DNA of 64,000 bases from Streptomyces litmocidini (lineage in GTDB: Bacteria > Actinomycetota > Actinomycetes > Streptomycetales > Streptomycetaceae): assembly GCF_014649755.1 (NCBI RefSeq), contig NZ_BMTQ01000002.1, forward strand, positions 634,761 through 698,760, written 5' to 3'. The notes beneath the pieces are model-generated. The model ran no database searches. It had not been told where the DNA came from and saw only the letters and a list, made by a program, of their open reading frames with translations. The translations under genes were made by a program, and so were the position numbers. How positions within the stretch are numbered: the stretch's first letter is position 1; the number at the start of each line of letters is the position of its first letter. Of the stretch, positions 1 to 8,635 are shown piece by piece.

Positions 1-224
1 CCCGTCGCCGTGAGCGTGACGATCGTCCAGAGGGCGGAGTGGTCGCCGATGCCGAGCGCGTCCGGCAGGTCGTTCCAGAGGACGTGCTGGAACTCCTCGG
101 CGAGGGCGCTGATCCCGAGGAACAGCAGGCCCGCCCCCGCCCCGACGAGCAGGGCGGGCAGGATCTGGGGGAGCAGGAGCCGGACGGGCGCCTCCACGGG
201 AGGCGGAGCATGATCGATGGCCAC
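1..224 (-). CDS. ClC-type chloride/ion channel, N-terminal fragment
   Basis: Reading leftward from a GTG at 224, preceded by a GGTGGGG ribosome-binding site, gives about 74 residues before the window edge. The peptide has a short polar start, a hydrophobic first membrane segment (LLVGAGAGLLFLGISALAEE) and then an FQHVLWNDLPDALGIGD loop. From memory, this matches the N-terminus of Streptomyces proteins annotated as voltage-gated ClC-type chloride or ion channels. It is divergent from the MerR-family gene at 361. No selectivity-filter motif lies inside the window, so the family call rests on the N-terminal resemblance only. The rest of the gene lies outside the window. Confidence 0.55.
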   Translation of the reverse strand, partial: MAIDHAPPPVEAPVRLLLPQILPALLVGAGAGLLFLGISALAEEFQHVLWNDLPDALGIGDHSALWTIVTLTAT

Positions 225-294
225 CGCCCCACCATAAGTGCGCAAATGCCGCACAACATGCCGAACATCGCCCGAACAACACCCCGGACGGCAC

Positions 295-325
295 TTGCAC
301 CTCACGTCGCGTCAGGACCCAGGCT
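295..325 (+). promoter_or_regulatory. MerR/TipA-type promoter with stretched spacer
   Basis: A -35 TTGCAC (295-300) and a -10 CAGGCT (320-325) are separated by 19 bp, the overlong spacing typical of promoters activated by MerR-family regulators. The spacer carries an imperfect inverted repeat, CCTCACG (300-306) with CGTCAGG (310-316), matching at 6 of 7 positions. It closely resembles the self-activated tipA promoter as I recall it, so the downstream gene is probably autoregulated. Transcription would start about 30 nt before the ATG at 361. Confidence 0.6.
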
Positions 326-360
326 GAACGGCGTACCGAACGAGAAAGGGCGGACGGCCG

Positions 361-1122
361 ATGGGCTACTCCGTGGGACAGGTGGCCGGCTTCGCCGGGG
401 TCACGGTGCGCACCCTGCACCACTACGACGCGATCGGGCTGCTCTCGCCGGGCGGCCGCAGCACGGCGGGCCACCGCCGTTACGACGACGCGGACCTCGA
501 CCGGCTCCAGCAGATCCTGTTCTACCGGGAGCTCGGCTTCCCCCTCGAAGAGGTCGCCGTCCTCCTCGACGACCCGCACGCCGACCCGCGGGAGCACCTG
601 CGGCGGCAGCACACGCTGCTGACCGCGCGGATCGGCGAGCTCCAGAGGATGGCGGCGGCCGTCGAGCACGCCATGGAGGCGAAGAAGATGGGCATCAACC
701 TCACCCCCGAGGAGAAGTTCGAGGTCTTCGGGGACAAGGACCCCGAACGGTTCGCGGAGGAGTCCGCCCGCCGCTGGGGCGGCACGCACTCCCACGCGCA
801 GGCCCAGGCCCGCGCCGCCGAGTACACCAAGGAGGACTGGCAGCGCATGAAGGACGAGGTGGACGCCTGGGGCGCCGCCTACGCCGCCCTGATGAGCGAG
901 GGCCGGAGCCCGAGGTCCGAGGAGGCGATGGACCTCGCCGAGGCCCACCGCCGCCACCTCACCGCCTGGTTCTTCGAGTGCCACCCCAGGACCCACGTGG
1001 AACTCGCCGAGATGTACGTCGCCGACGAGAACTTCCACGCGTTCTACGAGGCGATCCACCCCGGCCTCCCCGAGCACCTGCGGGAGGCCGTCCGGGCGAA
1101 CGCCGAACGCCGGGCGGCCTGA
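361..1122 (+). CDS. tipA-like: TipA-like MerR-family thiopeptide-sensing regulator
   Basis: The product has 253 residues, the length of Streptomyces lividans TipAL. Residues 1-75 form a MerR winged helix (SVGQVAGFAGVTVRTLHHYD). Residues 76-109 form the dimerisation helix. The C-terminal part, from MGINLTPEEKFEVFGD at residue 110, is a TipAS drug-recognition domain. TipAL binds thiopeptides such as thiostrepton and activates its own promoter. Met110 has its own GGAGG site (675-679), so a free TipAS-like protein is likely to be made. C207 is the only cysteine in the protein. TipAS has a second cysteine a few residues further on (Cys214 in the literature), reported to be the covalent attachment site; here those positions are V/E. 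Ligand binding may therefore be non-covalent or altered. The ATG at 361 follows a GAAAGGG site. Confidence 0.88.
   Translation: MGYSVGQVAGFAGVTVRTLHHYDAIGLLSPGGRSTAGHRRYDDADLDRLQQILFYRELGFPLEEVAVLLDDPHADPREHLRRQHTLLTARIGELQRMAAAVEHAMEAKKMGINLTPEEKFEVFGDKDPERFAEESARRWGGTHSHAQAQARAAEYTKEDWQRMKDEVDAWGAAYAALMSEGRSPRSEEAMDLAEAHRRHLTAWFFECHPRTHVELAEMYVADENFHAFYEAIHPGLPEHLREAVRANAERRAA
675..690 (+). promoter_or_regulatory. Internal ribosome-binding site and start codon for a TipAS-like short product
   Basis: GGAGG at 675-679 lies 8 nt before the in-frame ATG at 688 (codon 110 of the TipA-like gene). In S. lividans the ligand-binding TipAS form is translated from the equivalent Met110 of tipA. The site and start are visible here; use of this start is inferred from that family knowledge. 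Confidence 0.6.
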
Positions 1123-1196
1123 CGGACCGCGCCCCCACGGCGCCCCGGGCGCGCGGCGCGACCACCACCGATCGGGCGCGGCGCGACCACCACCGC

Positions 1197-1565
1197 TCAG
1201 GCGCGCGGCGCGATCACCGCCGCCGTGCCGTACGCGCACACCTCCGTGCCCACGTCCGCCGCTTCCGTCACGTCGAAGCGGAACATGAGCACGGCGTTCG
1301 CGCCGCGCGCCTTCGCCTGCTCCACCAGGCGCTCCATCGCCTGGTTGCGGGTCTCCACCAGGGTCTTCGTCAGACCCTTCAGCTCACCGCCGATCATCGA
1401 CTTCAGCCCCGCCCCGATCTGGCTGCCCAGATGGCGGGACCGGACGGTGAGCCCGAAGACCTCGCCGATCACCTGCCGGACCTCGAAACCCGGCACGTCG
1501 TTCGTCGTCACGACCAGCACTTCGGGGTGCGGCCCCTGACCGCCCCCGTACTCCTCGATGCCCAT
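1197..1565 (-). CDS. YbjQ/DUF74 heavy-metal-binding domain protein
   Basis: The product is about 122 residues, a single small YbjQ (DUF74) domain. Recognisable segments are VLVVTTNDVPG, GEVFGLTVRSRHLGSQIG, the NQAMERLVEQAKARGANAVLMFRFD helix-strand unit and a final GTAAVI strand. Members form pentamers and are annotated as putative heavy-metal-binding proteins, but a cellular role is not established. The ATG at 1565 (MGIEEYGGG) is preferred because AGGAGG lies 9 nt upstream. An ATG two codons earlier, at 1571, is only 3 nt from that site. It is a single-gene unit, divergent from the DedA gene at 1714. Confidence 0.85.
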   Translation of the reverse strand: MGIEEYGGGQGPHPEVLVVTTNDVPGFEVRQVIGEVFGLTVRSRHLGSQIGAGLKSMIGGELKGLTKTLVETRNQAMERLVEQAKARGANAVLMFRFDVTEAADVGTEVCAYGTAAVIAPRA

Positions 1566-1713
1566 CGGCATGCACCTCCTGCCCCCCAGCCTCGGGCCGG
1601 CGCGGCGGGTCCGCATCCCGTGGGGCCGGGTGGAACCGGGCGCCCTCGAACCGCGTTGATAGCTTGGGGCCAGCCGTCCCCACGCCCCCACCGACCGCAG
1701 GAGCCCGGAACCC

Positions 1714-2406
1714 GTGAACACGCTTGCCCTCGGACCGAGCTGGCTGGACCCGGACTATCTGATCCAGACCTTTGGTCTGATCGGTGTCCTGGTCATCGTC
1801 TTCGCCGAGTCCGGCCTCCTCATCGGGTTCTTCCTGCCCGGCGACTCGCTGCTCTTCACCACCGGCCTGCTCGTCACCACGGGCAAGCTCGACACGCCGC
1901 TGTGGCTGGTGTGCACCCTGGTGGTGGCCGCAGCCGTCCTCGGCGACCAGGTCGGCTACCTCTTCGGCCGCAAGGTCGGCCCGTCCCTCTTCAAGCGCCC
2001 CGACTCCAAGCTCTTCAAGCAGGAGAACGTCGAGAAGGCGCACGAGTTCTTCGAGAAGCACGGCCCGAAGTCGCTGATCCTGGCCCGCTTCGTCCCCATC
2101 GTCCGGACGTTCACGCCGATCATCGCCGGCGTGAGCAGGATGAACTACCGCTCGTTCATCGTCTTCAACCTCATCGGCGGCCTGCTGTGGGGCGCCGGCG
2201 TGACCCTGCTCGGCTCCGCCCTCGGCAAGGTCGAGTTCGTCCACAAGCACATCGAGCTGATCCTCGTCGGGATCGTCCTGATCTCCGTGGTCCCCGTCGT
2301 GATCGAGATCCTCCGGGCCCGCTCCCAGTCGAAGAAGAACCCGCCCCGCAGCGACCACGACGCCCCCGGCACCCCGAACCCCCGGGGCCGCCACGCCAAG
2401 CGGTAG
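1714..2406 (+). CDS. DedA family inner-membrane protein
   Basis: The 230-residue product has the DedA/SNARE-associated layout. An N-terminal hydrophobic segment (FGLIGVLVIVFAESGLLIGFFLPGDSLLFTTGLL) contains the E and G-D residues conserved in the family. The central part carries the FxxxHGxKSLILARFVPIVRTFTPIIAG signature, followed by two C-terminal membrane helices and a basic tail. Members work as membrane transporters or flippases linked to the proton-motive force and lipid-carrier recycling; the substrate here cannot be read from sequence. The GTG start at 1714 has CAGGAG 10 nt upstream. Confidence 0.88.
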   Translation: MNTLALGPSWLDPDYLIQTFGLIGVLVIVFAESGLLIGFFLPGDSLLFTTGLLVTTGKLDTPLWLVCTLVVAAAVLGDQVGYLFGRKVGPSLFKRPDSKLFKQENVEKAHEFFEKHGPKSLILARFVPIVRTFTPIIAGVSRMNYRSFIVFNLIGGLLWGAGVTLLGSALGKVEFVHKHIELILVGIVLISVVPVVIEILRARSQSKKNPPRSDHDAPGTPNPRGRHAKR

Positions 2407-2439
2407 CGGCCGCCGGGGTCCGACCCGGAGGAGCAGGTC

Positions 2440-4107
2440 CTAGAAGCCCCGGGTGCGCTTCGCCGCGCGCCGCGCCGCCGCCGCGCCCGGGGCCCGCATG
2501 AACAGGCGGGCCAGCTCGCTCCCCAGGTTCACGCCGATCGCGATCGCCAGGGCGAGCGCCGCCGCCTTCGCGAGCGAGGTGAAACCCTGGTCCAGATTGT
2601 GCTGGGCGATCGCCAGCACCCCGAAGTACGTCGCCGAACCGGGCAGCAGCGGCCCGATCGCCGCCGTCACGTACGGCAGCGACGACGTGTGGTGATAGCG
2701 GGCGATCAACTGCCCGAAAAGCCCCACCAGACCGGCCGCCACCGCCGTCGCCATCACCGCCGAGGCCTCGGCGGTCACCGCGATCGACGCGTACACCACC
2801 CACGCCACCCCGCCGTTCAGCGTCGCGAACAGCACCGTCGCCCGCGACTGCTGCAACAGGATCGCGAAGGTCGCGCACAGCACCATCGACGCCAGGATCT
2901 GCGCCACCGGCCGCTCCACCGGCCGCAGCGCCCCCTCCGGGTTCAGCTCCGCGCCGAACTGCACCGCAAGGTACAGCACCGACAGCACGCCCACCACGAT
3001 CGCGACGAAGAAGTACGCCACCTCGAGCAGCCGGGCCGAGGCCGTGATGTAGAAACCGGTCAGCCCGTCCTGCACGGCCGCCACCAGCGCCCGCCCCGGG
3101 ATCAGCGCGAACAGGCCACCGGTGATCACCGCCGAGGGCCGCAGATCCGCGTGCAGCAGAGTCAGCAGCACCCCCATCGCCGCCGGCGGCATCGCCGCCA
3201 CCAGGAACTGGTAGAACTCCGGCATCCCGCGCCCCGCGAACAGCCACGCCAGCCGGTCGCCGAGGACCGCGCCGAGCGCCGCCACGAGGAACACCGTCAG
3301 ACCGCCGCCGAGCAGCACCGAGGCCGCACCGGCCAGGACCCCGGCCGCCGCCGTCAGGACCCAGCCGGGGTACGGATGCCGGTTCCGCCGGATCTCCGCG
3401 AGCCGCCGGTACGCCTCCTCCGGCGTCACCTCGTGCGCCTGCGCGTTGATGTCCGCCAGCAGCTGGTAGACGGCCGCGAGCCGCGTGTAGTCCGTCCCCC
3501 GGCGGCGCACCGTCCGGTTCGCCGTCACCGGATCGTCCACCAGCGAGGGCTGATAGGTGACGGACAGCAGCGTGAAGGTGACCGTCGGCTCCACCCGGTC
3601 CAGACCGTACGAGCGGCAGATCGCGAACATCGACGCCTCGACGTCCTCCGCGCCCTCCCCGCCCGCGAGCAACAGCTCGCCGATGCGCAGCGCCAGGTCG
3701 AGCACGCGCGGCACCGAAGGCCCGGACTCGTCCTCCTTGCGCGGCGCCTCCGGCACCGGCCGCTCACCCACCGGCAGCCGCAGCATCGTCCGCATCCGGT
3801 CCTGCCACGGCGCGTCCTGCGAGAGCCGCACCAGCGGCACCCCGTACGCCGGGGTGAAGGCGGACGGCGAGTTCTTCGCCGAGTACGTGGCCGGAGGGGC
3901 GAACGCCGAACCCTCCGGCTCCTGCGGCGGCTCCGGCACCAGACCGGGCGGAAGGGCGAACTCCGAGGTCGGATGCTCCTCCTCGGCCGGCACGGGCTGC
4001 TCCACCCCCGCCGGCGGCACGAACGCGCTCCGCGCCTCGTCCGACTGCGGCTTCCGGTCCTCAGGAGCACCGTCCTCCGGCTCCGCCACCACTCTCTCCG
4101 CCCTCAT
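2440..4107 (-). CDS. ThrE-family threonine/serine exporter
   Basis: The product has up to 555 residues. An acidic, proline-rich cytosolic N-terminus covers about 1-130. It is followed by a ThrE/DUF1212 domain with LALRIGELLLAGGEGAEDVEASM and the conserved GLDRVEPTVTFTLL region. Ten or so hydrophobic segments follow in two blocks (about 265-400 and 420-540). ThrE-type proteins export threonine and serine by proton antiport, but the substrate is not proven for this one. The ATG at 4107 is the longest start; the GTG codons near 4092 (VVAEPEDG) are equally plausible because the extra residues are unconserved. It lies downstream of ppa on the same strand, with a terminator between them. Confidence 0.8.
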   Translation of the reverse strand: MRAERVVAEPEDGAPEDRKPQSDEARSAFVPPAGVEQPVPAEEEHPTSEFALPPGLVPEPPQEPEGSAFAPPATYSAKNSPSAFTPAYGVPLVRLSQDAPWQDRMRTMLRLPVGERPVPEAPRKEDESGPSVPRVLDLALRIGELLLAGGEGAEDVEASMFAICRSYGLDRVEPTVTFTLLSVTYQPSLVDDPVTANRTVRRRGTDYTRLAAVYQLLADINAQAHEVTPEEAYRRLAEIRRNRHPYPGWVLTAAAGVLAGAASVLLGGGLTVFLVAALGAVLGDRLAWLFAGRGMPEFYQFLVAAMPPAAMGVLLTLLHADLRPSAVITGGLFALIPGRALVAAVQDGLTGFYITASARLLEVAYFFVAIVVGVLSVLYLAVQFGAELNPEGALRPVERPVAQILASMVLCATFAILLQQSRATVLFATLNGGVAWVVYASIAVTAEASAVMATAVAAGLVGLFGQLIARYHHTSSLPYVTAAIGPLLPGSATYFGVLAIAQHNLDQGFTSLAKAAALALAIAIGVNLGSELARLFMRAPGAAAARRAAKRTRGF

Positions 4108-4154
4108 CCCCGGGGAATCCTGGATTCCAGTATGAAGGTGCGACAGGCACGAGA

Positions 4155-4186
4155 AAGGCGGCGCACCCCCAGAGGTGCACCGCCTT
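4155..4186 (-). terminator. Rho-independent-like terminator of ppa
   Basis: A 13-bp inverted repeat (4155-4167 with 4174-4186) and a 6-nt loop lie in the gap between ppa and the ThrE-like gene. On the minus strand the single irregular pair becomes a G-U wobble, so the hairpin suits leftward transcription out of ppa. The arms end in AA/TT. Confidence 0.65.
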
Positions 4187-4209
4187 CCCCTCGGCCCGGC
4201 CCCAGGGGC

Positions 4210-4701
4210 TCAGTGGCCGCCCTGCTCCTTGGCACGCGCGAACGACTTCTCGATCTCGGCCTCGGCCTCGGCGCGACCGACCCAGTCGGCGCCCTCGACC
4301 GACTTGCCCGGCTCCAGGTCCTTGTAGACCTCGAAGAAGTGCTGGATCTCCAGGCGGTCGAACTCCGCCACGTGGTGGATGTCCCGCAGGTGCTCCATGC
4401 GCGGGTCCGTCGCCGGGACGCACAGCAGCTTGTCGTCGCCGCCGGCCTCGTCCGTCATGCGGAACATGCCGATGGCGCGGCACTTGATCAGGCAGCCCGG
4501 GAAGGTGGGCTCGTCGAGGATCACCAGCGCGTCCAGCGGATCGCCGTCCTCGCCGAGGGTGTTCTCCACGTAACCGTAGTCGGTCGGGTAGGCCGTCGAC
4601 GTGAAGAGACGACGGTCCAGGCGGATGCGACCGGTCTCGTGGTCGACCTCGTACTTGTTCCGCGATCCCTTCGGGATCTCGATGAGAACGTCGAACTCCA
4701 C
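4210..4701 (-). CDS. ppa: Inorganic pyrophosphatase, family I
   Basis: The 163-residue product hydrolyses pyrophosphate to phosphate in the cytosol and so pulls biosynthetic reactions forward. It matches family [24 protein letters not shown] at the N-terminus, [20 protein letters not shown] with the Mg-binding acidic residues, and the [16 protein letters not shown] segment. The GTG at 4701 is chosen because AGGAGG lies about 8 nt upstream and the family begins with this EFDV segment. The reading frame stays open to 4773, but that extension is unconserved. Divergent from dacB. Confidence 0.95.
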   Translation of the reverse strand: MEFDVLIEIPKGSRNKYEVDHETGRIRLDRRLFTSTAYPTDYGYVENTLGEDGDPLDALVILDEPTFPGCLIKCRAIGMFRMTDEAGGDDKLLCVPATDPRMEHLRDIHHVAEFDRLEIQHFFEVYKDLEPGKSVEGADWVGRAEAEAEIEKSFARAKEQGGH

Positions 4702-4803
4702 GGGTGGCTCCTCCTGAATCAACACAAGTGAATGCTCGCGACGACGCGCGGTGATTAAGTGTCCCTCACGCACGTGGGTGATCGCGAAAGGGGCTGGTCA
4801 GCA

Positions 4804-6228
4804 ATGCCGGAGCCGAGGACGTGGCAGCTCACCGCGGGCTCCGCCGCCCTCGGTCTCGCCCTGGCCGCCGTCGCGGTGACCGCGGCCGGACCGTGGGACG
4901 GAGGCCAGCGTACGGCCGAGCGGACCCGCGCCGCCGCCCCCACGGCGGGTGGCGCGCATCACGCCCCGCTCCCCGCCCCCGCCGCTCCCCGCCGTCCCGC
5001 GCCCGCCCCCAGCGCCCCCGGCGTCCTCACCGCCCTGCACGCCCCCGCCCCCGCCGGGCACCCCACCGACCTCGCCGCCGTCCTCGTCCCCCTCCTCGCC
5101 GACCCCGGCCTCGGCACCCTCCGCACCGCCTCCGTCGTCGACACCGCCACCGGAAAGCAGCTCTACGGCGAGGGCGCCGGCACCCCCATGACCCCCGCCT
5201 CCACCGTCAAGATCGCCACCGCCGCCGCCGCGCTCTCCGCCCTCGGCCCCGACCACCGCATCCCCACCACCGTCACCGCCGCCCCCGACGGCAGGAGCAT
5301 CACCCTCACCGGCGGCGGCGACCCCACCCTCGACCCCGCCCGCCTCAAGTCCCTCGCCGAGGACACCGCCCGCGCCCTCAAGGCCCGCGGCCGCACCTCC
5401 GTACGCCTCGCCTACGACACGAGCCTCTACCGCGGCCCCTCCCTCCACCCCATCGGCCCCAACGAGAACCTGGCCCCCGTCGTCGCCCTCATGACCCGCG
5501 AAGGACGCCTCGACGACAGCACCAGCGGCCCCGCCCCCCGCGCCGCCGACCCGGCCCGCGACACCGCCACCGCCTTCGCCGGGTTCCTCGCCGGGGCCGG
5601 CGTCACGATCACCGGCGACCCCGCCCCCGGACCCACCCCCCGGGCCGCCCCCCTCGCCCGCACGGAATCCGCCCCCCTCGCCGACCTCGTCGAACGCACC
5701 CTCACCCACAGCGACAACGACCTCGCCGAAGCCCTCGCCCGCCAGACCGCCCTCGCCCGCAGGCAGCCCGCCGGCTTCCAGGACGCCGAGAAGGCCGTCC
5801 ACGACGAGCTCGCCCGCCTCCGCCTCCCCCTCGCCGGCGCCCGCTTCGCCGACGGCAGCGGACTCGACCGCCGCGACCGCGTCTCCGCCGCCCTCCTCAC
5901 CGGCCTCCTCACCCGAGCGGCCGACCCCACCCGCCCCGCCCTGCGCCCCCTCCTCACCGGACTGCCCGTCGGCGGCTTCACCGGCACCCTCGCCACCCGG
6001 TTCGCCACCGCCCCCGCGGGCGCCGGACTCGTCCGCGCCAAGACCGGCACCCTCACCGGCGTCAACACGCTCGCCGGAACCGTCGTCACCCCCGACGGAC
6101 GCCTCCTCGCCTTCGCGTTCCTCGCCGGGCGCACCGCCTCCCCCTTCGAGGCACAGTCCGCCCTGGACCGCCTCTCCGCCGCCCTCGCCGACCGGAAACG
6201 ACCACACGCGCCCCCCTTCGAACCCTGA
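4804..6228 (+). CDS. dacB: D-alanyl-D-alanine carboxypeptidase/endopeptidase (PBP4, DacB type)
   Basis: The 474-residue product is a low-molecular-mass class C penicillin-binding protein that trims or cleaves peptidoglycan peptides outside the membrane. The three active-site motifs are visible: STVK at 133-136 with the serine nucleophile, SDN at 303-305 and KTG at 413-415. Residues about 8-28 form a membrane anchor or signal segment, followed by an Ala/Pro-rich linker to about 85. The insertion between the first two motifs is shorter than in E. coli DacB. The ATG at 4804 follows an AAAGGGG site 11 nt upstream; an in-frame ATG at 4759 lacks support. Codon bias toward C is extreme even for this window. 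Confidence 0.88.
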   Translation: MPEPRTWQLTAGSAALGLALAAVAVTAAGPWDGGQRTAERTRAAAPTAGGAHHAPLPAPAAPRRPAPAPSAPGVLTALHAPAPAGHPTDLAAVLVPLLADPGLGTLRTASVVDTATGKQLYGEGAGTPMTPASTVKIATAAAALSALGPDHRIPTTVTAAPDGRSITLTGGGDPTLDPARLKSLAEDTARALKARGRTSVRLAYDTSLYRGPSLHPIGPNENLAPVVALMTREGRLDDSTSGPAPRAADPARDTATAFAGFLAGAGVTITGDPAPGPTPRAAPLARTESAPLADLVERTLTHSDNDLAEALARQTALARRQPAGFQDAEKAVHDELARLRLPLAGARFADGSGLDRRDRVSAALLTGLLTRAADPTRPALRPLLTGLPVGGFTGTLATRFATAPAGAGLVRAKTGTLTGVNTLAGTVVTPDGRLLAFAFLAGRTASPFEAQSALDRLSAALADRKRPHAPPFEP

Positions 6229-6248
6229 CCGAACAGGCGCCGAACCCG

Positions 6249-6254
6249 TACGGT
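6249..6254 (+). promoter_or_regulatory. Promoter -10 element abutting a start codon (leaderless candidate)
   Basis: TACGGT ends 6 nt before the ATG at 6261. A CTGACC element 18 bp upstream gives a good match to the vegetative (HrdB-type) promoter. Transcription would begin at or next to the ATG, giving a leaderless mRNA. No Shine-Dalgarno sequence is present. Confidence 0.5.
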
Positions 6255-6260
6255 TGACGC

Positions 6261-7403
6261 ATGACGAGCATCGGTGGCGCAGGCACATCCGGGATGGTCG
6301 ACTGGAACCTCGCGGTCGCGACCGCGACCCGCCTCGTGCGGCCCGGACCCGAAGTCAGCCGCGACGAGGCCCGCGAGGTCGTCGCCGAACTCCGCAGGCA
6401 CGCCAAGGCCTCCGAGGAGCACGTCCGCGCCTACACCCGGATGATCCCCGAGGGCACGGACCCCGCCGCCGACACCCCCGTCCTCGTCGTCGACCGCGCC
6501 GGCTGGATCAAAGCCAACGTCGCCGGCTTCCGCGAACTCCTCACCCCCCTCCTCGGCAAGATGCAGGAACGCCGCTCCGGCACCCCCGGCAGCGCCGTCC
6601 TCGGCGCCGTCGGCGGCAAGGTCACCGGCGTCGAACTCGGCGTGCTGCTGTCCTTCCTCGCCTCCCGCATCCTCGGCCAGTACGAGACCTTCGCCCCCGC
6701 CACCCGCGACCTCCCCGCCGGCGCCGGCGGCGGCGGACGCCTCCTCCTCGTCGCCCCCAACGTCGTCCACGTCGAACGCGAACTCGACGTCTCCCCCCAC
6801 GACTTCCGGCTCTGGGTCTGCCTCCACGAAGAGACCCACCGCACCCAGTTCACCGGCGTCCCCTGGCTCCGCGACCACCTCCAGGGCGAGATCCAGTCGT
6901 TCCTCGCCGCCACCGACGTCGACCCCGGCACCGTCGTCGAACGCCTCCGCGAAGCCGTCCAGACCCTCGCCGGCGGCCGCCCCGAAGGAGAAGAGGGCGA
7001 GCCCGCCCCCTCCCTCGTCGAACTCGTCCAGACCCCCGAACAACGAGAGATCCTCGGCCGCCTCACCGCCGTCATGTCCCTCCTCGAAGGCCATGCCGAC
7101 TACGTCATGGACGGCGTCGGACCCCAGGTCGTCCCCTCCGTCGCCGAGATCCGCGAGAAGTTCCAGGCCCGTCGCGCCCGCGGCGCCTCCCGCCTCGACC
7201 TCGCCCTGCGCAGGCTCCTCGGCCTCGACGCCAAGCTCCGCCAGTACCGCGACGGCGAACGCTTCGTCCGCGCCGTCGTCGACCAGGTCGGCATGGACGG
7301 CTTCAACCGCGTCTGGACCTCGCCCAACACGCTCCCCACCAAGGCGGAGATCGCGGCACCCGCCGACTGGATCGCGAGGGTGCACCGTAAGGCAGACTCC
7401 TGA
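6261..7403 (+). CDS. Zinc-dependent metalloprotease-like protein, DUF2342 family
   Basis: The 380-residue product belongs to the DUF2342 family, annotated as zinc-dependent metalloprotease or, in older files, coenzyme F420 biosynthesis-associated protein. It has an HExxH-type motif, LHEETHRTQF, at about 193-202. A second conserved segment, SLLEGHADYVMDGVGPQVVPS, around 274-294 probably supplies the third metal ligand. No signal peptide is seen, so it should be cytosolic. The substrate is unknown. The gene lies between dacB and tilS, an order I recall from other actinobacteria. The start has no ribosome-binding site but a -10 element 6 nt upstream. Confidence 0.82.
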   Translation: MTSIGGAGTSGMVDWNLAVATATRLVRPGPEVSRDEAREVVAELRRHAKASEEHVRAYTRMIPEGTDPAADTPVLVVDRAGWIKANVAGFRELLTPLLGKMQERRSGTPGSAVLGAVGGKVTGVELGVLLSFLASRILGQYETFAPATRDLPAGAGGGGRLLLVAPNVVHVERELDVSPHDFRLWVCLHEETHRTQFTGVPWLRDHLQGEIQSFLAATDVDPGTVVERLREAVQTLAGGRPEGEEGEPAPSLVELVQTPEQREILGRLTAVMSLLEGHADYVMDGVGPQVVPSVAEIREKFQARRARGASRLDLALRRLLGLDAKLRQYRDGERFVRAVVDQVGMDGFNRVWTSPNTLPTKAEIAAPADWIARVHRKADS

Positions 7404-7610
7404 GGCGGATGCGGCACACGACACGGGACACGTCAGAACATCCCGCCAATCACCCATCCGAGGGACCCTGACCATGGGGTGAGGCGTGCAATGCTCGGGT
7501 AACGGCCGGGTTTCTGTCACCATCGACGCACTCTGAGTGACCGAACCCCCCTTTCCGACCGTTAAGACACCGACCGAGGCACCCCACCCCCATCACGAAG
7601 GGAACCGGAC
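7404..7610 (+). other. Intergenic region upstream of tilS
   Basis: About 207 bp without a convincing gene. It contains short runs of C and a relatively A/T-rich stretch around 7490-7570. It presumably holds the tilS promoter, but no clear -35/-10 pair stands out. A GAAGGGAACC sequence at about 7598-7607 serves as the tilS ribosome-binding site. Confidence 0.4.
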
Positions 7611-8609
7611 ATGGGTCCCCATCCTGCGGTCGCGGCGATACGCCTGGCGGTCCGCCGCGTACTCCACGACGTCCTCACCGACCACACCACCGACGAGGAA
7701 CCGCTCGTCCTCGTCGCCTGCTCCGGCGGCGCCGACTCCATGGCACTCGCCTCCGCCCTCGCCTTCGAGGCCCGCAAACTCCCCCTGCGCGCCGGCGGCA
7801 TCACCGTCGACCACGGCCTCCAGGACGGCTCCGACACCCGAGCCACCGAGGTCGCCGCACGGATGACCGCCCTCGGCCTCACCCCCGCCGAAGCCGTCAC
7901 CGTCACCGTCGGCCGCGAGGGAGGACCCGAAGCCGCCGCCCGCGACGCCCGGTACGCCGCCCTCGACGCCGCCGCCGAACGCCACGGCGCCACCGCGATC
8001 CTCCTCGGCCACACCCGGGACGACCAGGCCGAAACCGTCCTCCTCGGCCTCGCCCGCGGCTCCGGCATCCGCTCCCTCTCCGGCATGGCCGCCGTCTCCG
8101 GCACCTCCGGCCGCTACCGGCGCCCCTTCCTCCAGCTCGACCGCCAGACCGTCCGCAAGGCCTGCATCGCACAAGAACTCGCCGTATGGGACGACCCCCA
8201 CAACAGCGACCCCGCCTACACCCGCTCCCGACTCCGCCACGAGGGCCTCCCCGCCCTCGAGAAGGCCCTCGGCAAAGGCGTCGTCGAAGCCCTCGCCCGA
8301 ACGGCCCAGCTCTCCCGCGACGACGCCGACGCCCTCGACACCTGGGCCGCCGACGCCGAGACCGCCGTACGCGACGAGGCGGGCGCCCTCGAATGCGCCA
8401 AACTCCACGGACTGCCCCCCGCCGTACGCCGCCGGGTCCTGCGCCGCGCCGTCATCGCCGAAGGCGCACCCGCCGGCTCCCTCTTCGCCCGCCACATCGA
8501 AGAAGTCGACCGACTCGTCACCGGCTGGCGCGGCCAAGGGGCCATCAACCTGCCCGGCCGAGTCGAAGCCCGTCGCCAGGGTGGCAGACTGGTCATCCGG
8601 CAAGGCTGA
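7611..8609 (+). CDS. tilS: tRNA(Ile)-lysidine synthase
   Basis: The 332-residue product is an N-type ATP pyrophosphatase that attaches lysine to C34 of the tRNA-Ile anticodon, letting it read AUA. The PP-loop SGGADS is at 38-43. The family motif [19 protein letters not shown] follows near 126-144, and a [17 protein letters not shown] segment matches the substrate-recognition motif. The C-terminal domain is short, as in other actinobacterial TilS. It is followed at 27 bp by hpt and then ftsH, the conserved tilS-hpt-ftsH arrangement. Confidence 0.93.
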   Translation: MGPHPAVAAIRLAVRRVLHDVLTDHTTDEEPLVLVACSGGADSMALASALAFEARKLPLRAGGITVDHGLQDGSDTRATEVAARMTALGLTPAEAVTVTVGREGGPEAAARDARYAALDAAAERHGATAILLGHTRDDQAETVLLGLARGSGIRSLSGMAAVSGTSGRYRRPFLQLDRQTVRKACIAQELAVWDDPHNSDPAYTRSRLRHEGLPALEKALGKGVVEALARTAQLSRDDADALDTWAADAETAVRDEAGALECAKLHGLPPAVRRRVLRRAVIAEGAPAGSLFARHIEEVDRLVTGWRGQGAINLPGRVEARRQGGRLVIRQG

Positions 8610-8635
8610 CGCACGCTGCAACGAAAGTGACCCGG

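Noticed and set aside
39..2501. An 820-codon open frame over the left end, and similar very long frames (for example 2599-4731, 4798-6288, 46980-50735)
   Set aside because: They are shadows of real genes in GC-rich DNA: Arg/Pro/Gly/Ala-rich, no recognisable domains, wrong codon-position GC, and they span several real genes on either strand.
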